Assembly: GCF_000471905.2 (NCBI RefSeq)
Contig: NW_006499799.1
Location: 4,992,499-5,056,498 of the forward strand
Reading direction: 5' to 3'
Source of the DNA: Amborella trichopoda
Lineage: Eukaryota > Streptophyta > Magnoliopsida > Amborellales > Amborellaceae
DNA length: 64,000 nt
Under the pieces are notes generated by a model that worked only from the letters and a program-made list of their open reading frames with translations, was not told the DNA's origin and made no database searches. The translations under genes were made by a program, and so were the position numbers. Below, in pieces: positions 44,860-56,890 of the stretch. Positions within the stretch are counted from its first letter, which is position 1. Every line of letters starts with the position of its first letter.

Positions 44860-46789
44860 TTAGGCTCTGGAGAACCACAGGAAATCTTTCTCTTTGCTCT
44901 CTGTTTCACTTTTGTTTATCAAATTTTCTTATTTATGCTCTAACAGTGGAAAATGGTTTGGTGGGTTTTTTTTTTTTTTTTGGTATTCCCTCCCTTCTGG
45001 CCTGTGCGTCACTGATTGCTGAATGTGAGGAATGGGGTGAAGTGTTATGTGATTTATTAATTGTCAAAGGATTTCCTACTCCTACAGTGTATATTGTCCA
45101 TCTACTCCTTCGGGCAAAACATATGAAAATAATATTCTAAAATTTGAGGATTTAATACCTAGAACCCCGGGAAAAGAATCAAAGGTTTTTTTATTTTTTT
45201 TGTTAAAAAAAAAAAAATCTCAGTCTCTACATGTTTTAAAAAAGTGACATTGCATACGAACCAGCTAATATTTGGAAGGAAATACCTAGATGTTTAAAAA
45301 GTCAAAATCCAAATATTTTTCTTGGATAATAATTATCTAAGAAATACCGAAAAGCAATTTTGCTCAAGGGAGTTATTGTACAGTATTGCTCCTATGGGAG
45401 CATGCTAATGCATTGTTCTGATATGGATTTGGATTTCATGGTGGAAAAAAATAAAGGTGACGTGTTATACTTTTGGGTGAATAAATAGTTTCTTTGTTTT
45501 CATCGTTGATGTAATTATGTATTGGAGTTGTTCTATTGAAATTGTACACCACTGCGTGTTTATTTCAGGTACAACGAGGTATCCGTCACTTCTACATAGC
45601 ATACCCAAGAAAATCTTTTTTGAAATTTGGCCTATAAAAGATGGATCCACAACTGCCCAGTTTTAAATCTCATTCACATTGTGATTTTGACATTTGTGGA
45701 TAAGAAATAATCAAGCACATCATATGCTCTTGCTGGAATACTGTATACATTTACTCCCTCAGTTAGAAGATATGTTTGGGAGGATATTTTTGGGAACTTT
45801 CTAGGTTATTGTCAAAAAGAAAAATTTGAGTTACGAGGTTTTTAATACTTAGATCTTTCCCTCTAAAAATTAGACGGTCTCCATTCAATCGCTATATATT
45901 ATTTTTTCAAATGCATAAAAGGTTTAATCAAGAATTCTTTTTAGTGAGTTAATATATAGGTTGAAGAAGTTACATTAAGTTGGAAGTTTTAAAATTAATT
46001 CTAGATGAAGTTTTACTGCAAAATATCTTGAAAAGTAAAGAATAAGAGAGAGAGAGGGATCCAATGCATTCGATTCGGTTGGGGGCGGAATACACGATGA
46101 ACGAGGCAAGATGGCTTCTCTTTCTTCTCCCAAGTTTGAAAAAACGGAAGGATGAAAAAGCAAATTGGGCCGGAGAAAACAATGATACTCACCACCACAA
46201 CTCTCCATACTTTAATCGATCACCTTCGAATTCATCCCATTTATCATAATGAAACACAAGAAAGGTGGGCTCTATCCTATGAGTATTATTAACCTACCGC
46301 ACCAAGTGGGTCTCTCCCTCTCAAACATAGATGTCACATTCTTGCCCATTAAGAAAGAAGTTATAGGTTAATGTTTGACCTCAGAGGTCCTTTTTTTTTA
46401 TCTTTGTTTTGGTGGACAGTTGAGTGGGAGGAATCCAAGTTGAGATATAGCATTGTTGAATATTAGGTCCTAACTATTCAAACCCTGATTTCTAAACTCC
46501 AGGGAGCTTTTGCTCTATGGTAACCCTGCTTGGCTGAGGGAAATGAAGAACTCACAACTCCTGAAATTGCTCCCCAAAAGCATTCAAACAAGTTAATCTT
46601 ATGTTTTGCTATTTTTTTCTAAATTTTTATTTTTATTTCTATTATTTTTTATTTGTTTATCTTTTTTATGATGTGTTTGGATGACAATTTCTTCTAGGGA
46701 AATTTGTGTAAATATCTCTTATATTTATAAAATTTACAAATTGTTCTCACTAGTTCATATTTTAAGCTCATGTCCCGACTTTTAGAGTA
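44860..46789. other. 3' flank of the gene and AT-rich intergenic DNA
   Basis: A T-rich probable 3' untranslated region follows the stop, with no classical AATAAA close by. Near 45675-45750 a weak match to the zinc-finger region of an L1 ORF2 (CDFDICG..., IIKHIICSCWN) can be read but is not secure. Minus-strand open frames at 45970-46208 show no domain. Confidence 0.5.
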
Positions 46790-47070
46790 TGAATCATATT
46801 TTAACTCAACTTTTGTTTTTGATGTCACATCATACCATCACCATCCATCGTTCACATCTATAAAACATGCAACAGTAATTTTAAATTAATAAAATGACCA
46901 AAATACCACTAAAATTTTATGGATATTTTGGTCATTATATCTTTAGATGGTCATTTCTAAATTTTTTTTTATAGATGCATGATGATGAGATTTATGGACT
47001 CTCAAAATTTGTGCTCAATTCAATGTACATGGAAAACGATAAGATTGAAACACTAGAAACACTTAAAAGT
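46790..47070. mobile_element. Foldback MITE, AAAATACC family
   Basis: The centre AATGACCAAAATACCACT...ATATTTTGGTCATTAT is a near-palindrome, and the arms are AT-rich. It resembles the copies at 31.6, 32.9 and 34.2 kb. The edges are approximate. Confidence 0.55.
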
Positions 47071-47116
47071 GACATATGCATGTAAAATATAGAGGACAAA
47101 ATTTACATAAATGCCA

Positions 47117-47450
47117 AACTTGTACTATGGAAATAAGGTGCACCTAAAAAACCATTGGAGAAGGATTTTCCAAAGCTGGAAAACCCTTCAATTGATCATC
47201 TTGATCTCGAGATTCATGGATATGAAGAAAAAGAATTTGTAGTCCTAAAAACATTTCATCTGAACAGTCCATTTTCAAGATTTTCAAGTGTCTATAAATC
47301 TACTTGATCTTCCCTTTTTTTGAAACTTTAAATTTCATAATTAGAAGTGGTATAGATTTCATATCATCGCAAGGCTTTCCGGCATCGAAACTGCATCTTT
47401 CGCAAAGTTTTGAGGTACAATTTACTTCATTAGTATAAAGTTGACACCTT
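47117..47450. mobile_element. MITE, GTAAGGTGCAC family, forward copy
   Basis: Begins near AAATAAGGTGCACC and ends near GAGGTACAATTTACTTC, an imperfect inverted pair. The interior has CAATTGATCATCTTGATCTC and TCCATTTTCAAGATTTTCA, shared with the other copies. Confidence 0.75.
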
Positions 47451-47509
47451 ATGTAAACATCACCCAAATATAAAAGATTAGAGATATCTTATAAAGGTTG
47501 TGGTTTTGT

Positions 47510-47890
47510 GTAAGTTTGCAACCTTAAATAATCAAAGTAAGGTGCAACTCCAAACTATGTCATGAGATGCAATTTTGGTGTAAAAAATTCTTATAATGAT
47601 GTGAGAATCTCTTTTGTCTCTAATTATAAAATAAAAAACTCCAAAAATGGTTCAAATCAAGCGAATCAATAAATGCATGAAAAACCTTGAAAATAGGTGC
47701 TCCAGATAATATGTTGCAAGATGTATTAATTTTAGGACTTGAAATCTCTTTTTCAACCATATCTATATATCTTGATGTCAAGATGATCAATTAGATATGT
47801 TTCGAACATCAAAACAACCATTTTCTACATTTTAGAGGTGCACTTTAATTCTACATTTTAAAGTGTCAAACTTATATAAACTTTTTCTTT
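47510..47890. mobile_element. MITE, GTAAGGTGCAC family, inverse copy
   Basis: This is a second copy in opposite orientation about 60 bp from the first. Read on the minus strand it has GATCATCTTGACATCAAGAT. The edges are GCAACCTTAAATAATCAAAG on the left and AGAGGTGCACTTTAA on the right. Confidence 0.75.
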
Positions 47891-47965
47891 TTGTAAATTT
47901 TAATAAACAAATGAATATTTGCATAAATTTCCCAACATTCCATCACATGTATATATATATATATA

Positions 47966-48420
47966 TATTTTTATCAAAATTCAGAACTTTATTAAATGGT
48001 TAAAACGAAATTACAGAATCAGAAATAGAAAGAGAACCAAGAGAAACGCCCCCTTTAGCTAGAGCATCTGCAACACAATTTGCTTCACGATAAACATGGG
48101 AGAAGGAGACCGTCAATTTGATAGAGGCATCCAAGATTTGCAACCACAAAGGCCGTAGTTCTCAAGGAACCGATTGCTCTTTCCTACACCACCTGATGAC
48201 ATTCAAAGAGTCTCCCTCAATCACACATATGGTGCCCAATTTGCGTTCTGAAAAAATCTGTAACCCTCTAAGTAAGGCTGTCATTTCCGCAAAGTTTGCT
48301 GTTGCCAAACCAATCGAGCCTGCATAGGATAATATTGTGTTCCTAGCTAACCAAGCCACAAACCTATGAAAAAACATATGAAATAACTTAGGCCACATTG
48401 AATCTTCCTCTTACCTGACT
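47966..48420 (-). pseudogene. 5'-truncated L1 LINE, RNase H and 3' end
   Basis: The minus strand reads YAGSIGLATANFAEMTALLR, GLQIF, CVIEGDSLNVIRWC and SHVYREANCVADALAKGG. These are the RNase H blocks at the end of plant L1 ORF2 (A...EA.AL..GL; EGDS..VI.W; HV.RE.N..AD.LA..G). A stop and a short 3' region follow, ending in AAAATATATATA on the minus strand, an AT-type tail. Only the 3' end is present. It differs in sequence from the L1 at 25-31 kb, so it is another family member. Its upstream edge meets the truncated gypsy LTR. Confidence 0.85.
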
Positions 48421-48444
48421 TTGCACTGTTCTTGTGTATTGTTT

Positions 48445-49448
48445 GCAAACGACATGTTTTACCAAAAAAATCATTAAAAATAGTAGAAAATCCTTTTTGA
48501 CCCAAAGTTTATTTGAGAGCTTCACAACAGGCTAAGGAACACATCTGAAGTGGAAATTTTTAGTTTGGATCACTTTGGTTTGGGCGACACCAGGTGGGTC
48601 GCCCAGCCTAGACTGGGCAACTGAGTGGTGCTGCCCAGTTGACTAGGGTGACACCACTAGTGTCGATCAGCCCTGTTCAGGCCCAAATTAGAAATTTCTT
48701 TTGTGCGTCAATTTCTTGCCTCTTTGTGTAGTTTTTACCATGTTTGTTTGGGCGACACCACTGGGGTCGCCCAAACCCGAATCACCAAAAATGGTATCTT
48801 TGGTTAGGGGATCTGTTGGTTATGGAAAGATGCTATTCCCAATAGATCCTTGGCCTTTATAAACCCTTTTTTCGTGGCCATTTTGGGAGAGAGGAGGAGG
48901 AAGATTGAAACCCTGGCCCTTTTGCTCAGAGAAAGTTAAGCCTAAAATCTCAACCTAAAAACCCTAATCCAAACCTCAAGAAACGTTAAGCCATGAAAGG
49001 ATATGTCCATAAACCCTGACCATCTTCAGTCATCTCTAGGGCACAACAACCCTTTAAAATTAGAGATCTTCTGGTCAACTTTTGAATCAGAGAGGCAAAG
49101 AAGATGCCGGTTCTAATACGGGCGAGCCCTCAAATGCTCGAGGGTCCGGGGCCATTCGGCCCGGTTTGGTATTGTTCTCTTACCCTTTCTTTCTTCTTCT
49201 TCTTACTGTTTTGGTTTTATTTTGATTAATTTTGGTCAGTTTACTGCTTTGATCTCGTGCTTCAATGTTTTGGATCATGCTGGCTCTGCCACATATCCGA
49301 GAGAGGATCTACTCATTTTTTGGGCAGATCTGGCCTCAGATCTGAATTCAATTTGTCCCACTTTCTCTACCACATTATTTTTATCAGTTTAAGATGTCCA
49401 AATATGAGAGATCTTCATTTGAAGATCAATCTTATTTCATTATAAACA
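48445..49448 (+). repeat. 5' LTR of the gypsy element, 5'-truncated
   Basis: Aligns with about 60717-61729: shared CAAATTAGAAATTT, GTTTAT/GGTTAT and TTAAGCCTAAAA blocks, and the TAAACA end. It starts where the other copy already has about 160 bp of LTR. It meets the inverted L1 remnant directly. Confidence 0.85.
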
Positions 49449-49450
49449 GT

Positions 49451-49466
49451 TTGGCATCCACCGTGC
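49451..49466 (+). promoter_or_regulatory. Primer-binding site of the gypsy element
   Basis: TTGGCATCCACCGTGC follows the LTR by two bases. It resembles the TTGGCGCCCACCGTGG form seen in Tat-like gypsy elements, with two or three differences. I do not assign the tRNA. Confidence 0.7.
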
Positions 49467-49589
49467 GGCACTTCGAGCTTGATCCAAGCGCCAAAACATA
49501 AGTTTTAGGTACTGTTTTTCACTGTTTTTAGTCCAAACAGGGTCCCAAACTCGGCTGTGACCAAGACTCAGGGTTTTGACACCCCGAAA

Positions 49590-50230
49590 CCTTGTCTGGT
49601 TTGGGTGACATCAATAGTGTCGCCCAGCCTGTGAGGGTGATAGCACACATGCCGCCCAAATCAACAAGTCTCAGAACTTTCTTAGCCTTGCAGTCTTGTT
49701 CTAGGGACTCTCTTGTGACTGTTCAAAAAATTTCAGATCAAAATAAAATTTTTAAAAATACGAAAAAAATAATTTTCTTAATATAGGTCTGTTATATCTG
49801 CACTTTTATGTTTTTACTTTATTTTAATTTATTTCATCAGAAATATTATTTTCCCTGCTTCTAAAAGTTTATTGTAATCCTTATTTCATCAAATTTAAAA
49901 AAAACAAAGTAAAAAAATATTAATGTCGCCTAGCCTGTCAGGGCGACACCAGTAGTGTCGCCCGGGTGACCACACACATGTCGCCCAGTTGCAGCGGTCC
50001 CAGAAATTTCTTGGGACCCCACATGCCTCTTCTAGAGGCTGTTGACTTCATGTTTACCAATTTTTCGCTTAAAATAAAATTTTTTAAAAAATATAAAAAA
50101 ATTATTTTGCTTTAGATAAGCCTGTTATGTTCCTTTCTTTTTTATTTTATTTTAGTTTGTTAATTTTGATTGAAATCATGTTTTCCCTGCTTTCACCATG
50201 CTTAGTTTAACTGTGTTTCATCAAAGTTAA
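49590..50230. repeat. Leader repeat, two diverged units, with GGCGACA / GTCGCCC hairpins
   Basis: Units of about 330 bp begin near 49590 and 49920. Each has a GTCGCC(C/T)AGCCTGT block, a GTCGCCC further on, CCCAGAAATTTCTT-like text and a T/A-rich tail. Opposing GGGCGAC and GTCGCCC words could pair. The same words recur in both LTRs (48588-48660 and 60855-60920). Confidence 0.7.
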
Positions 50231-50939
50231 AAAGATATATATGTATATATATATAAAAAAATACATTGAGGGTTGCTTGCACCCTCCTTGAACCGTGTCC
50301 CATTCGAGTCACCCTCGACTTGGGCCGCGCTCGACTTAGCATGGACTGTGCTTAGTCTCACTATTTTGATTGTACCTGCTTAGGGGTTGCTTACCCCTCC
50401 ATCTATATTGTGCTTTGAGTGAGCTTTGCCTCGAAGCGCGCATCGCTAGACACGACTAATGCCAAGCACTCGGTTTATTTCTTCATTGCATTGTGTGCTT
50501 GACAATTATTTTTTATTGCGTACTTCTTTACACACTCCAACACACACTAGATCAGGAATGCTCGAAAAACCAACAAACAAATATGTTGAAAACACCCAAA
50601 ATCTACGTTAACGGCGTGAGGGGAACCTAGCTTTGAGAGTTGAGGCGGTTGGGATACGCATAACTTTAATTGTAAGGGCCCCTCCATAATCCTTTGCCTC
50701 AAAGCAACTCCGTGTATAGTAGAACTTGGTGAAAATCCTATAATATGAGGCTAGGACCTATGTGGGGACCTATATCAGCCTAGCCACATATCAATAATTA
50801 AGAACCCACTCTCAAGCCAAGCCTACCTATAATCTAGGTCAAAAGTTTTTGTGTGTTGTGCTTACTTATTTCTGTTGGTTAATATTAGGTCTCACTCTGA
50901 ACCTGCTTTTGGTCGGAGCTGAATCCTTTGGGTCGAATC

Positions 50940-51420
50940 CTCTGGGTCCAAGTCCAGGCTTGTACCCACCTTAGCCCAGATCCGAACCAGATTTCGCCTT
51001 GGTTCGAACTTAGGGCCCTTCTCTGTCCGAGCTGAAGGCACGTTCCTAGTTCATCTTTGATCCAATTCAAGTCCATACCTGATCTGATCATCAAAATTCT
51101 CTGGGTCCAAGTTTAGGCTTATACCCAGCTTAGCCCAGGTCTGATCTAGGTTTCTCCTTGGTCTGAACCTAGGCTCCCTTCTTGGTCCAAGCCTATGGCT
51201 CGTGCCGGTCTCAACCTTTTATCCAGTCCGGGTCTATACTCGGTCTGATTATCACAACCCTCTAGGTCCAAACCTAGGCCTGTATCCAGCTCAGTCCAGG
51301 TCCGAGCCAGGTTCACACCCGGTCTGAACCTAGACTCAATCTTGGTCCTAGTCGAGACTCGCACCCTTCTAAGTCTAGATTCCAGTCTTGTCTTAGCCTA
51401 GGTCTCAGTTAAGGTTTTGC
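50940..51420. repeat. About 160-bp tandem repeat, three units, in gypsy leader
   Basis: CTCTGGGTCCAAG starts at 50940 and 51099, and CTCTAGGTCCAAA at 51260, giving spacings of 159 and 161 bp. The units are rich in GGTCTGAACC-like words. Confidence 0.82.
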
Positions 51421-51508
51421 CCCTAGAGTCAGGCTAGGTTTGCCTTAAGTCGTCGAGTCTAGATCTTACCTAAGTCTAGATTCTAGAACCCCACCAAAAG
51501 CAATCACC

Positions 51509-53560
51509 ATGTCAGTCAGTCAAGGTGACTATGATGATTGCTCCACAACCGACTCTAAGCCTAGCCTGCTCAAACTTAGAAGCAAGTATACTGTGATCCC
51601 TTGGGATTATCGACAGAACTCAGGTCAATCCATTATCCAACACCCAGGTCTTCAATTAGAGGCAGAGTCCCAAGGGTCTACTCCTAATCCTGAAATCTGT
51701 GTGGTATGAAAAGTCGGCTCCGCTCGAAAAACTATGAATAGTCAAGGGGTCCGATAGGACGTTGTCCTATAGGGACTTTTATGCAACCAAAGTAGAAGTC
51801 GAGTGAGGGAAGAAGTTTACGCCATATCTAATGCCCATTCCTAGAACTTTCACCAAGATAAACCTGGGGCACAACGACCTCAAAACCAAGACCCACTTAG
51901 GTCTAGGGGATCTAACCTAGCCTCGAGCCACCATAGTACAGCTCGTGATGACCTGAACACTGTACGTAGCAGAGGTGTCAATCTAGACCTAGGTTACACA
52001 ATGCCAACCTGAACACCAGCAAGATGGGCATCCAAGCTGCCTTTAAAAGCCTAGTTGACCTAGGTTACACCATTCATGCCCCAGCTTACGGGTCGATCCC
52101 AAACCAACTTAGTGGTATTAGAAAACCCCTAGCACAACCGATTCTTCAATCAGTCCCTCTAGTTCATTTGGTCCAACAAACCGTGCAGTTTTCGCAACCG
52201 ATGGCGACGCCTATGGATCAATATGCCCCTCAGGCACAAATGTATCAAACCGCCCCGGTGACTGGGGCTCATCAATCTCATGCCCATGCAAGCTAACATG
52301 TACCCCAAGTCTCGACTAATCAGTCTACGCTTGGAACCCACTGACCGGTGGGCCTACTGTCATGCTAAATACCAAACACGAAGGCACCATAAAAGCAATG
52401 CAAGATATGCTTGTAAGAATGGGTATGCATGAAATTCTACCCCTGAAGGCTTACGTTCATGAGACCCTTAGAGGCATGGAAGAACTTCATATGGGATTTA
52501 TCATCCCAGAATTTAGAAACAAGTTCAATGGGAAGAGCAATCAAGATACCGACGTCAACGTACACCTCCTCTATGTTCGAGCTTTGCGAGATAGGCCTAA
52601 TAAGCTAAATCCATATTTTCGCAAACATTGGCCCATGAGACCTTGAACTGGCATCAAAGAACAATGTCCACTGAACCATACATCACTTCAGATGAAATGT
52701 TTAACCTATTCGTCTCTCACTACCGCGGGTCAACAACAAGATCTCTCTCCCTGGGCAAGCTCAGTGTAATGAAACAAAACCCAGGAGAATCCTTCGAGGA
52801 TTGCTTCAGTCGATTCTACGAGGTGGCAATGTGGGTCATAGAATGTCCACTTATGGATCCAGCCAAAATCTGCATAGCCTTAGAGAACGCTGCTCCTGAA
52901 TACATGACCTTCTTTAGCTAAGGTCTTTTCTCCCAGTCCTTCGACTCCATGATTGAGTCGGTGGCTTGACATGAAAGGGCCAGAAGGACACCCCTCAGCA
53001 CCAGGCCCGACAATAAACCGATAACAACTCCCCAAATAAGAACAAAAACAATAACTAGGGGAATGCTTCTAGTCAGGTTAATAAGATTGTCGTTAACGGA
53101 CCGGCTCAAGGTTCAGCCACTCAGCACAACAATCGGAACCAAAATTGAAGGGGGTCAGCCTAGAACCAACGCTCAAAATAATAACCAAAAGCAAGAGGAT
53201 AATTTCACCCCTCTCAAAGACCCATTAGAAAAAGTGCTGGAATTACTCATGGCTAGAAATATGGTTTATCTCCCGCCACAATTTGAACACCATTTCAATT
53301 CACTGATAAGAGCAAGTGGTGCAAATGGCATCAAAACTAATGTCATGATACTCAAAACTGCTTATATTTGAAATGGGTGATTCCAGGGTTAATCAATAGG
53401 GGGACATCACTGTCACACCTAGAAATCAACCTTTTGAAGAGCCTAATCAAAAGATGGGTATCTTCACAAATCCTCTCCCTAAAAATATGGTCACAACGAC
53501 CGAAAAGCCGGGAGCTCAAGACAACTCAAAAGAGAGCGTCGTCATTCACATGATTTAGAT
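51509..53560 (+). pseudogene. Gypsy gag remnant
   Basis: Starts MSVSQGDYDDCSTTDSKPSL at 51509. The central domain is clear at about 52362-52921 (GFIIPEFRNKFNGKSNQDTD, then YITSDEMFNLFVSHYRGSTT, LSVMKQNPGESFEDCFSRFY). That matches the retrotransposon gag domain (E.F..F...Y......L......GESF..Y..RF). A later part (PLEKVLELLMARNMVYLPPQ, then in another frame CKWHQN and CHDTQNC, then GLINRG) resembles the zinc-knuckle-like C-terminal region of Tat-type gag. At least five frame changes and several stops break it. Confidence 0.82.
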
Positions 53561-53864
53561 TGAAGACGAAGAAGATGATCCCAGTCAATACAGATTTGCT
53601 TGTGATTATCACTTTCAAGAGTCCGAAGAAGATCTTCTGGGCCTTCTAAAAGGAAACCCTTCACCTCCAAACCTCGATAACCTTCCTAAATGGGACCAAT
53701 ATTTTAAGGATGATACACTAGAAATCGATATGGTCAGACCCAATAAAAAGGTGTCATCTCCCAAGCAAGGGGCCAACACCCCGAAATCTCACATTACTCT
53801 CGCTAGCGCTGACCCTATCGGGCTTCAGGCTGACGAGGTCGATTCCTTAACCTGAGGAGGCCAA

Positions 53865-55205
53865 GTGTTCAAACCCATTCAATTGATGGCCGATAATCTC
53901 GATGAAAGAATGAGAAATACCTCAAAATCCAGACAACCAGTAGGGGCTGCATATCACGAACCAGATAAAGAAATTCAAGGATCCACAACCACCTACGATC
54001 TATCGGCTCATCTCGGGAGGATCCAGGCTCAAATCTCCATCTTGGAGCTGCTTGCAAATTCACCAGCACACATAGCCTAGATCGCAAAGGTCCTCGCTAA
54101 GACACACATCTCGAGCAACAGCCAGATGAGTTGTGGGGAATGATCAACCAACTGATGGCACCAACACCAATAGTGTTCACAGACGATGACATCCCGGTCA
54201 ACTTCAACCGCTTTCATGTCCAACCTCTGCAAATCATCATTTTCATGCAAGGATAAAAGACACAGAGAGTGCTTGTTGATAATGGGGCATCCTTAAATAT
54301 ATGCCCTATGAAAACAATGAAGCAGATAGGCAAAATCTCGGATGACTTTGAGCCATGTCAATTAATTATCGTTGTATACATCAGGATCAAGAGACAAGTT
54401 GAAGGCATATTGGCTCTCACACTCAAGATCGGCCATATCGTCCAAGTGATAAAGTTTTATGTCTTGGACATAAAACCTTCATTCAAAATGTTGTTAGGAA
54501 GACAATGGCTATATGAAAACCTTGTGGTCGCGCCTACATTCCATCAATGCCTCAAATTTTCGACTAAAAATGGCGTCGCAAAGGTATGTGCTAAACCCCC
54601 TTCGTTTCTCAATCCTAGTATAGGTAAGGGGATGCTAGCCGTAGGGGTCGAGCTTGGAGAAATCCCATTCTCTTCCTTCGAGCAAGCCGATTGTGCCACC
54701 TTATGCCCAGAGGCCGGTGACCCTGTTCCCCAAATCTTTCAAACTTCTGCATCGATGGATGACATTATCCAATGTCAACATCGATTCAGTTTCGGGTCCC
54801 TTGAGGCTTGACATGCTCTTCTCCCAAGGCTTCCAACCAGGCCAAGGCTTGGGGAGTCACGGGAAAGGCGTAACGGAGGCAATTTCTGAATCACCCCAAG
54901 CCAAAACTGAAAATGGGGATCGAAGGGGACTCGAGTGTACTCTCATCTTATTTCAAAGCCAGATGAGGCCTTCAAGCCATCTGGGCTTTGTATCTAGAGG
55001 CATTCAAAGCCTCGATCCTCTTGATGCCCATCCTTCAAAATGGCCAAAGGTGATCCTTTATTCCCCAACGATCAGGAATTCTTCTTCCACACCTCAACAC
55101 ACACAAGAACTGGGAATTGAAGACCTTTTTGCTGATTTGGATTTGGAAGTATACACAATTTGCTCTGACATAGCCAAGCGTACTCATCTTCCTATTCAAA
55201 CCTAG
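53865..55205 (+). pseudogene. Gypsy protease region with G-patch-like motif
   Basis: The upstream linker reads TYDLSAHLGRIQAQISILEL, as in Tat-like elements (Y.L..HL.RIPA..S...L). The aspartic protease frame (54269-54811) has VLVDNGASLNICPM with the active Asp at 54278-54280 (DNG in place of the more usual DTG), VLDIKPSFKMLLGRQWLYEN and later VAPTFHQCLKF. After a frame change near 54790 comes MLFSQGFQPGQGLGSHGKGV, which fits a G-patch (GF..GQGLG....G). G-patch domains are known in some retroelement polyproteins. The reading frame is broken before and after. Confidence 0.85.
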
Positions 55206-55559
55206 GGAAAAAATTGGTAAATCATTCCCCTATCTCAAGAATCGCTGGAAGCATACCAGCGACACTTTCCAGTCTCGGTGCCAAAAAATGGATAGGCACA
55301 GGGTGGTTAGGTGGCGTGTCCAATCCCTAACATATATCTCGTGAGTCTCATAAGGGGCACCTCTTGCGATATTTCAAAAACCATTGAAAATTCAAAACAT
55401 GATAAAACTGATAATAAGGAAAAATAATTTTCAGAAACAACAAACACTCAAGATAGCCCATTAACGGTGCATAACAACCAAGATGATGAATTGGACGACC
55501 AAGACGAAGATCAAGAGAGCCAAGAGTCTAAAGAAATCCCTCAAACTGAGGAACTTACT

Positions 55560-56890
55560 TCCCATGTTGAGCAATTCAAGAAGAGGTTCGATGTATCATC
55601 GAAGAGACGATTGACGTAAACCTAGGAACTGAGAAGGAGCCAAGGTTAACCAAGATTAAAACTTTCCTATCTTCCAAGGTGCATGAAAATATGATTTCCT
55701 TTCTCAAGGAATATCGTGATGTCTTCGCCTGGTCATACGATGATATGTCAAATCCCACATTGGTGCAACAACACCTAATATTCAACGAAGGAGCAAAGCA
55801 TGTAAGGCAGAAACTCCGAAGTCAAAAGACCACCTTGAGCTTAAAATCAAAGAAGAAATTGATAAACTACTCAAGGACGAATTCATTACCCCTGTCGATT
55901 ACTCAGAGTGGTTGGCCAACATAGTGGTCATAGCCAAGAAAGACGGGAAGATCCCAGTGTGTGTCGACTACAGAGACCTCGACAAAGTATGTCCCAAAGA
56001 CAATTTCCTATTACCAAATATAGATGCCTTGGTCGACAACACTGTGGGGCACGAGATGTTTTCATTTATGGATGGATTTTCAGGTTACAACCAAATCCTC
56101 ATGGCAGAAGAAGACCAGATCAAAACGAATGAGGAACCTACTGCTATCGTGTCATTCCCCTTGCCCTAAAAAATGTAGGGGCAACTTATCAATGGGCAAT
56201 GACTAGCATCTTCCATGACTTAATGCCCACTATCATAGAAGACTATGTCGACGACATCTTGGTCAAGTCAAAGGACAAGGCCGATCATCTCACCGACTTG
56301 AGAACCATTTTCGAAACACTTCAGAAACATCAACTCAAACTCAATCCACATAAATGTGCCTTTGGAGTTGAATCCGACAAATTACTTGGCTTTATAGTAA
56401 GCCAAAGGGGCATTGAGGTGGACCCATCCAAAATACGAGCTATCATTGAAATGCGCCCTCCCCGGAACATTAGAGAAATCATTGGGCTTAAGGCATTTTA
56501 TTTCACAACTGGCAGACAAGTGCGTACCGTTCAATAGACTCCTTAAGAAAGATACCCAATTCATATGGGACAATGAATGCCAAGAGGCGTTTGACCAAAT
56601 TAAGGAGTACTTATCTAAACCTCCCGCCCTTAGTCCTCCTAATCCGGACAAAACCCTATTTCTATACATATTTGTGAAAGACAAGACCATGGGGGCAATG
56701 TTAGGATAATACGACAACAATGGAAAAAAACAAATGATATACTACATCATCAAAACTATGGTGGACTACGAGATAACATACATGGATGTGGAGAATCACT
56801 GCTTGACGCTTGTGTGGTCTATATGGAAATTAAGACACTATGTCTTATCTCATACAGTCAATCTCATCTAAAAAATAGATCCACTCAAGT
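55560..56890 (+). pseudogene. Gypsy reverse transcriptase and first RNase H remnant
   Basis: The blocks in order begin with FLKEYRDVFAWSYDDM and WLANIVVIAKKDGKIPVCVD (VDYRDLDKVCPKDNF follows). Next are MFSFMDGFSGYNQI, GATYQWAMTSIF and EDYVDDILVKSK with the catalytic YVDD at 56244-56255. HKCAFGVESDKLLGFIVSQR and FISQLADKCVPFNRLLKKD lead into the Ty3-type RNase H (IWDNECQEAFDQIKEYLSKP, then LFLYIFVKDKTMGAMLG). This is the standard Ty3/gypsy order. Frame changes occur near 55840-55910, 56165-56199 and 56460. Stops at 56167 and 56707 also break it. Confidence 0.9.

Noticed and set aside
44366-44909. Antisense open frames opposite the gene at 44455
   Set aside because: They are Ser/Arg/Glu-rich shadows of the CT repeat and of the plus-strand gene.
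45640-45790. Possible L1 zinc-finger fragment
   Set aside because: Only a few Cys/His positions fit, and no neighbouring LINE blocks are present. The evidence is too weak to annotate.
45970-46249. Overlapping open frames on both strands near 46.0-46.2 kb
   Set aside because: There are several short frames over the same 200 bp, none with a recognisable motif. I cannot support a gene.
50885-51364. Two minus-strand open frames with similar peptides
   Set aside because: They follow the 160-bp tandem repeat in the gypsy leader. The real coding strand is plus.
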